Below, piece by piece: positions 6,509 through 8,512 of a DNA stretch of 8,512 bases. Each line of letters starts with the position of its first letter. The first letter of the stretch is position 1. The position numbers and the translations under genes are program-made. The stretch is taken from positions 11,965 through 20,476 of the forward strand of contig DMUF01000220.1 in assembly GCA_003476445.1 (NCBI GenBank), in the 5' to 3' direction. The notes below the pieces were generated by a model. It was not told the DNA's origin and searched no databases. It was given only the letters and a program-made list of their open reading frames with translations. The stretch comes from Gammaproteobacteria bacterium. Lineage in GTDB: Bacteria; Pseudomonadota; Gammaproteobacteria; Pseudomonadales; Azotimanducaceae.

Positions 6509-8062
6509 TCAGCCGCCGGCGGCAGACGGGACGGTCTGCAGTCCGCTGAGAGTCGCCGGCGGCGCCTCAACCAGCCAGCGATTGAGTTCATAGATGTCGC
6601 CGGGGCTGAGCGTGCCCGTGAGACGCTTCAGCAGGAACAGATCCTGCACATAGTCGACGGTGCTATTCGCATAGTCGCGAACCGCCGAGAAGTACTCCCG
6701 CTGCGCGTTCAACACGTCCACGACGTTGCGCGTGCCCACTTCATAACCCACTTCTGCCGCCTCGAGCGCGGATTTCGTCGAGGTGACCGCCTGCGCGCGA
6801 GCGACGCGAGTCGCCACATCGGCACGCACCTGAATATGCAGGGCTCGCGTTTCCTGGGTCACCGTGCGCACCGCGAGGTCATAGCCCGCCTGCTGCGCGT
6901 CGAACTGAGCAGAGGCCTGGCGCCGGTTTGCGCTGACCAGACCACCGCTGTAAATCGGCACGGTGAGATTGAGCGCCACGGTGGTCCGCTCCTGGTCGTT
7001 CGGGTACTCGGGACGGCGCCCGACGCCCTTGACCGTCTGATCAACGTCGGTGCTCGAATCGGCATAACCGAAGGTGAGGTCGAGCCGAGGGAGGTGCTCA
7101 CTCGCGGCAGCACGCGCGCCGCGCTGCGCCGCATCGCGCCCGAAGGCGGCCGCCTGGATATCGAGATTGTTGGTGAGCGCAAAGCTGACCCAGTCGTCTT
7201 CTCCCACCGGGTCAGGGTCGGACACGGGGAAGGCACTCCCGAGCTCCCACAGATCACCATGCTGACGCCCGGTGAGCAGCCCGAGCTGTTCCCGCGCGGT
7301 GCCAAGTCGGCCCTCGTCGCCAATCCGCTGCGCAACCGCCAGGTCGTGAGCCGCACGCGCCTCATGCACATCCGTGATCGCAACCATGCCCACGTCGAAA
7401 CGCTGCTGCACCTGGTCGAGCTGAGCTGTAAAGGCCTGCTCCTGCGCGCGGGACGCACGCACGTTGGACGCGGCGCGAAGAACCGCCGTATAGGCGCCCA
7501 CCGCTCGCACGATGAGATTCTGCTGCGCTACGGCGAAGGTGGTCTCCGCCTGTTCTGACAAGGCCTGTCCGCGACGAAAGGTGAACCAGGCACTCAGGTC
7601 AAACAACGGCTGGCGCAGCGACAGATCGAGGGCTTCGGTCGACGTGTCGATGCTCGACTCATACGGCTGCTCGAAGGCGCCCGCAACGAACGTCGTCTTC
7701 TGTTCCGAATCGCCTTCGACGCTCGCAAGACCCGCCTGCGCCTGCGGCAAAAGCCCCGCAAGCGCTATCCGACGAAGCTCCTGTCCCGCCCGCAGCTCGG
7801 CCCGCGCACGCTCGAGCTGGAGGTCGTTCTCAAGCGCAAGCTCGTAGACGCCGGCCAGCGTGTTCTCTGGAAAAGCTCCGTTTGCCGGCACGGCCGGTGC
7901 TTCCGGGCGCGCAAGCGCGTTCGTTACCGGCGTTGGGTCAGCGGCGGTTACTGTTGCGGCAGGCACGGCGGCGACCGGTTCCGCGGCATGGGATACGGCA
8001 ACCGACAAGCCGAGCCCGAGGATGAACAGGTACCGGAGCGGGGCAGCGAACACGATGGTCAT
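6509..8062 (-). CDS. tolC: TolC family outer-membrane efflux/secretion channel
   Basis: TolC forms a trimeric outer-membrane beta-barrel with a long periplasmic alpha-helical tunnel. It serves as exit duct for RND, MFS and ABC tripartite pumps and for type I secretion. The 517-residue protein has a signal peptide (about 1-27, hydrophobic core YLFILGLGLSVAV, likely cut near SHAA). An Ala/Pro-rich stretch (28-65) then precedes the first OEP repeat, which opens NTLAGVYELALENDLQLERA. LSLRQPLFDLSAW (148-160) matches the first barrel/helix boundary. The second repeat holds NNLDIQAA (298-305), LNLTVPIYSGGLVSANRRQA (365-384), VGYEVGTRNVVDVLNAQREY (438-457) and the C-terminal LFLLKRLTGTLSPGDIYELN. This order follows E. 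coli TolC closely. The ATG at 8062 is chosen for its signal peptide and AGGA ribosome site; the frame stays open to 8476 but that extension has no signal sequence. It is the first gene of the tight run leading to parE and parC. Confidence 0.93.
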   Translation of the reverse strand: MTIVFAAPLRYLFILGLGLSVAVSHAAEPVAAVPAATVTAADPTPVTNALARPEAPAVPANGAFPENTLAGVYELALENDLQLERARAELRAGQELRRIALAGLLPQAQAGLASVEGDSEQKTTFVAGAFEQPYESSIDTSTEALDLSLRQPLFDLSAWFTFRRGQALSEQAETTFAVAQQNLIVRAVGAYTAVLRAASNVRASRAQEQAFTAQLDQVQQRFDVGMVAITDVHEARAAHDLAVAQRIGDEGRLGTAREQLGLLTGRQHGDLWELGSAFPVSDPDPVGEDDWVSFALTNNLDIQAAAFGRDAAQRGARAAASEHLPRLDLTFGYADSSTDVDQTVKGVGRRPEYPNDQERTTVALNLTVPIYSGGLVSANRRQASAQFDAQQAGYDLAVRTVTQETRALHIQVRADVATRVARAQAVTSTKSALEAAEVGYEVGTRNVVDVLNAQREYFSAVRDYANSTVDYVQDLFLLKRLTGTLSPGDIYELNRWLVEAPPATLSGLQTVPSAAGG

Positions 8063-8255
8063 GATGTCTTCCTGCTGGTCTAAAGACACGCGGCCGGCGG
8101 CGCATTTGCGCGCACTCGGACATCGCGGGGTGCACCTGGCGGGCGCACACGTTACCCGAACGGGACGCCGATGTCCTTCGTGACGGCGGCGCGGTTTGTA
8201 CAACAGAGCCAGCTGCTTGCCGCCTGTTTCCGAGATCATTCTCTCCATTCGAGCG
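8063..8255 (-). promoter_or_regulatory. waaA–tolC spacer, expected to hold the promoter of the tolC–parC operon
   Basis: This is the largest untranslated gap upstream of the minus-strand operon. It is the natural place for its promoter, but I see no convincing -35/-10 pair. It contains two perfect 8-base palindromes, TTGTACAA (8196-8203) and GGTGCACC (8129-8136), and a small GCGC-AAAT-GCGC stem (8100-8111). No hairpin with a T-run is found, so no clear terminator for the upstream gene is seen. The tolC frame reads open through this gap, but the peptide has no recognisable features. Confidence 0.35.
8070..8073 (-). promoter_or_regulatory. ribosome binding site AGGA of tolC
   Basis: On the minus strand AGGA, within AGGAAG, lies 7 bases before the ATG at 8062. 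Together with the signal peptide that starts there, it fixes the tolC start against the longer open frame upstream. Confidence 0.6.
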
Positions 8256-8512
8256 TCAAGCGCCCGTCTGCGATTTACCCGCAGGCGCTCTGAGGGGAGC
8301 GCCATTATCCGAAGCACCGGCAACGGGAACAGATCGCGCGAACGACGACTCGAGCAGGGCGAATACCCGGTCGCTCGCTCCGCGCGCGCGCGCCACGCGC
8401 TGTTGCCCCTCTGCCCCGGCGGCACCGGCTGCATCGGGGTCGGCAAGCCAGTCACCGACCACCTGCGCGAGCTCAAGCGCGCTCGCGACCCGCCGCAGGG
8501 CTCGCCGCCGGG
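8256..8512 (-). CDS. waaA: probable 3-deoxy-D-manno-octulosonic acid transferase (WaaA/KdtA), C-terminal end only
   Basis: An open frame enters from beyond base 8512 and ends at TGA 8256-8258, giving about 85 residues. After RRVASALELAQ it reads VVGDWLADPDAAGAAGAEGQ, then RVARARGASDRVFALLESS. The pattern is a helix, a short-loop LADPDA, a Gly-rich turn, and xxRGAxxRxxxLL. This is the usual ending of WaaA (GT30 family), where NRGALxRLLxLL closes the C-terminal Rossmann domain. WaaA transfers Kdo from CMP-Kdo to lipid IVA at the inner membrane. A tail of about 25 Ala/Pro/Gly-rich residues follows the conserved end. The catalytic part lies outside the window, so the call rests on a short, weakly conserved region. 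Another GT-B glycosyltransferase is the main alternative. It runs in the same direction as tolC but is 193 bases away, so cotranscription is uncertain. Confidence 0.55.
   Translation of the reverse strand, partial: RRRALRRVASALELAQVVGDWLADPDAAGAAGAEGQQRVARARGASDRVFALLESSFARSVPVAGASDNGAPLRAPAGKSQTGA

Noticed and set aside
6502..6591. Longer start for the DUF1249 gene at 6591
   Set aside because: The extra 30 residues are Arg-rich, overlap the end of tolC and are absent from the family.
6500..7558. A 352-codon plus-strand open frame opposite tolC
   Set aside because: It mirrors the tolC reading frame, has an Arg/His-rich low-order composition and shows no domain features.
8063..8476. In-frame upstream extension of tolC by 138 codons
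   Set aside because: A proper signal peptide and AGGA ribosome site mark the ATG at 8062. The extension would overlap the probable waaA end and bury the signal peptide.

Overview
This window is a high-GC housekeeping segment from a bacterium. It most likely comes from a gammaproteobacterium: ParE, ParC, TolC and the YqiB/DUF1249 protein all read like gammaproteobacterial family members. A FimX-like gene close to parC also recalls the Pseudomonas fimX–serB–parC–parE neighbourhood. I cannot fix the order or genus from the sequence alone. I see no transposase, phage gene, CRISPR array, tRNA or rRNA.

Layout. On the plus strand, bases 1-540 hold the 3' half of a FimX-like EAL-domain gene that begins before the window. 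A 204-base spacer follows, then a two-helix membrane protein (745-1941). Its front half looks like the AhpA/YtjB (Smp) family, and its cytoplasmic back half looks like a degenerate class III nucleotide-cyclase domain. Everything else reads on the minus strand. In transcription order it is the end of a probable waaA (8512-8256), a 193-base spacer, tolC (8062-6509), a DUF1249/YqiB protein (6501-6055), parE (6050-4152) and parC (4148-1905). The last four genes are separated by only 7, 4 and 3 bases and form an evident operon. The 3' end of parC overlaps the 3' end of the plus-strand membrane gene by 37 bases.

How the genes fit together. ParE and ParC are the two subunits of topoisomerase IV, which unlinks daughter chromosomes. 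TolC is the outer-membrane exit duct for efflux pumps and type I secretion, and WaaA adds Kdo to lipid A. The plus-strand pair looks like signalling: a FimX-type c-di-GMP receptor (type IV pilus control in relatives) followed by a membrane protein with a cyclase-like domain. Both appear to have lost catalytic residues, so both are more likely sensors or scaffolds than enzymes.

I found no new defence or mobile system. The best candidate for something under-described is the AhpA-like/cyclase-like fusion at 745-1941.
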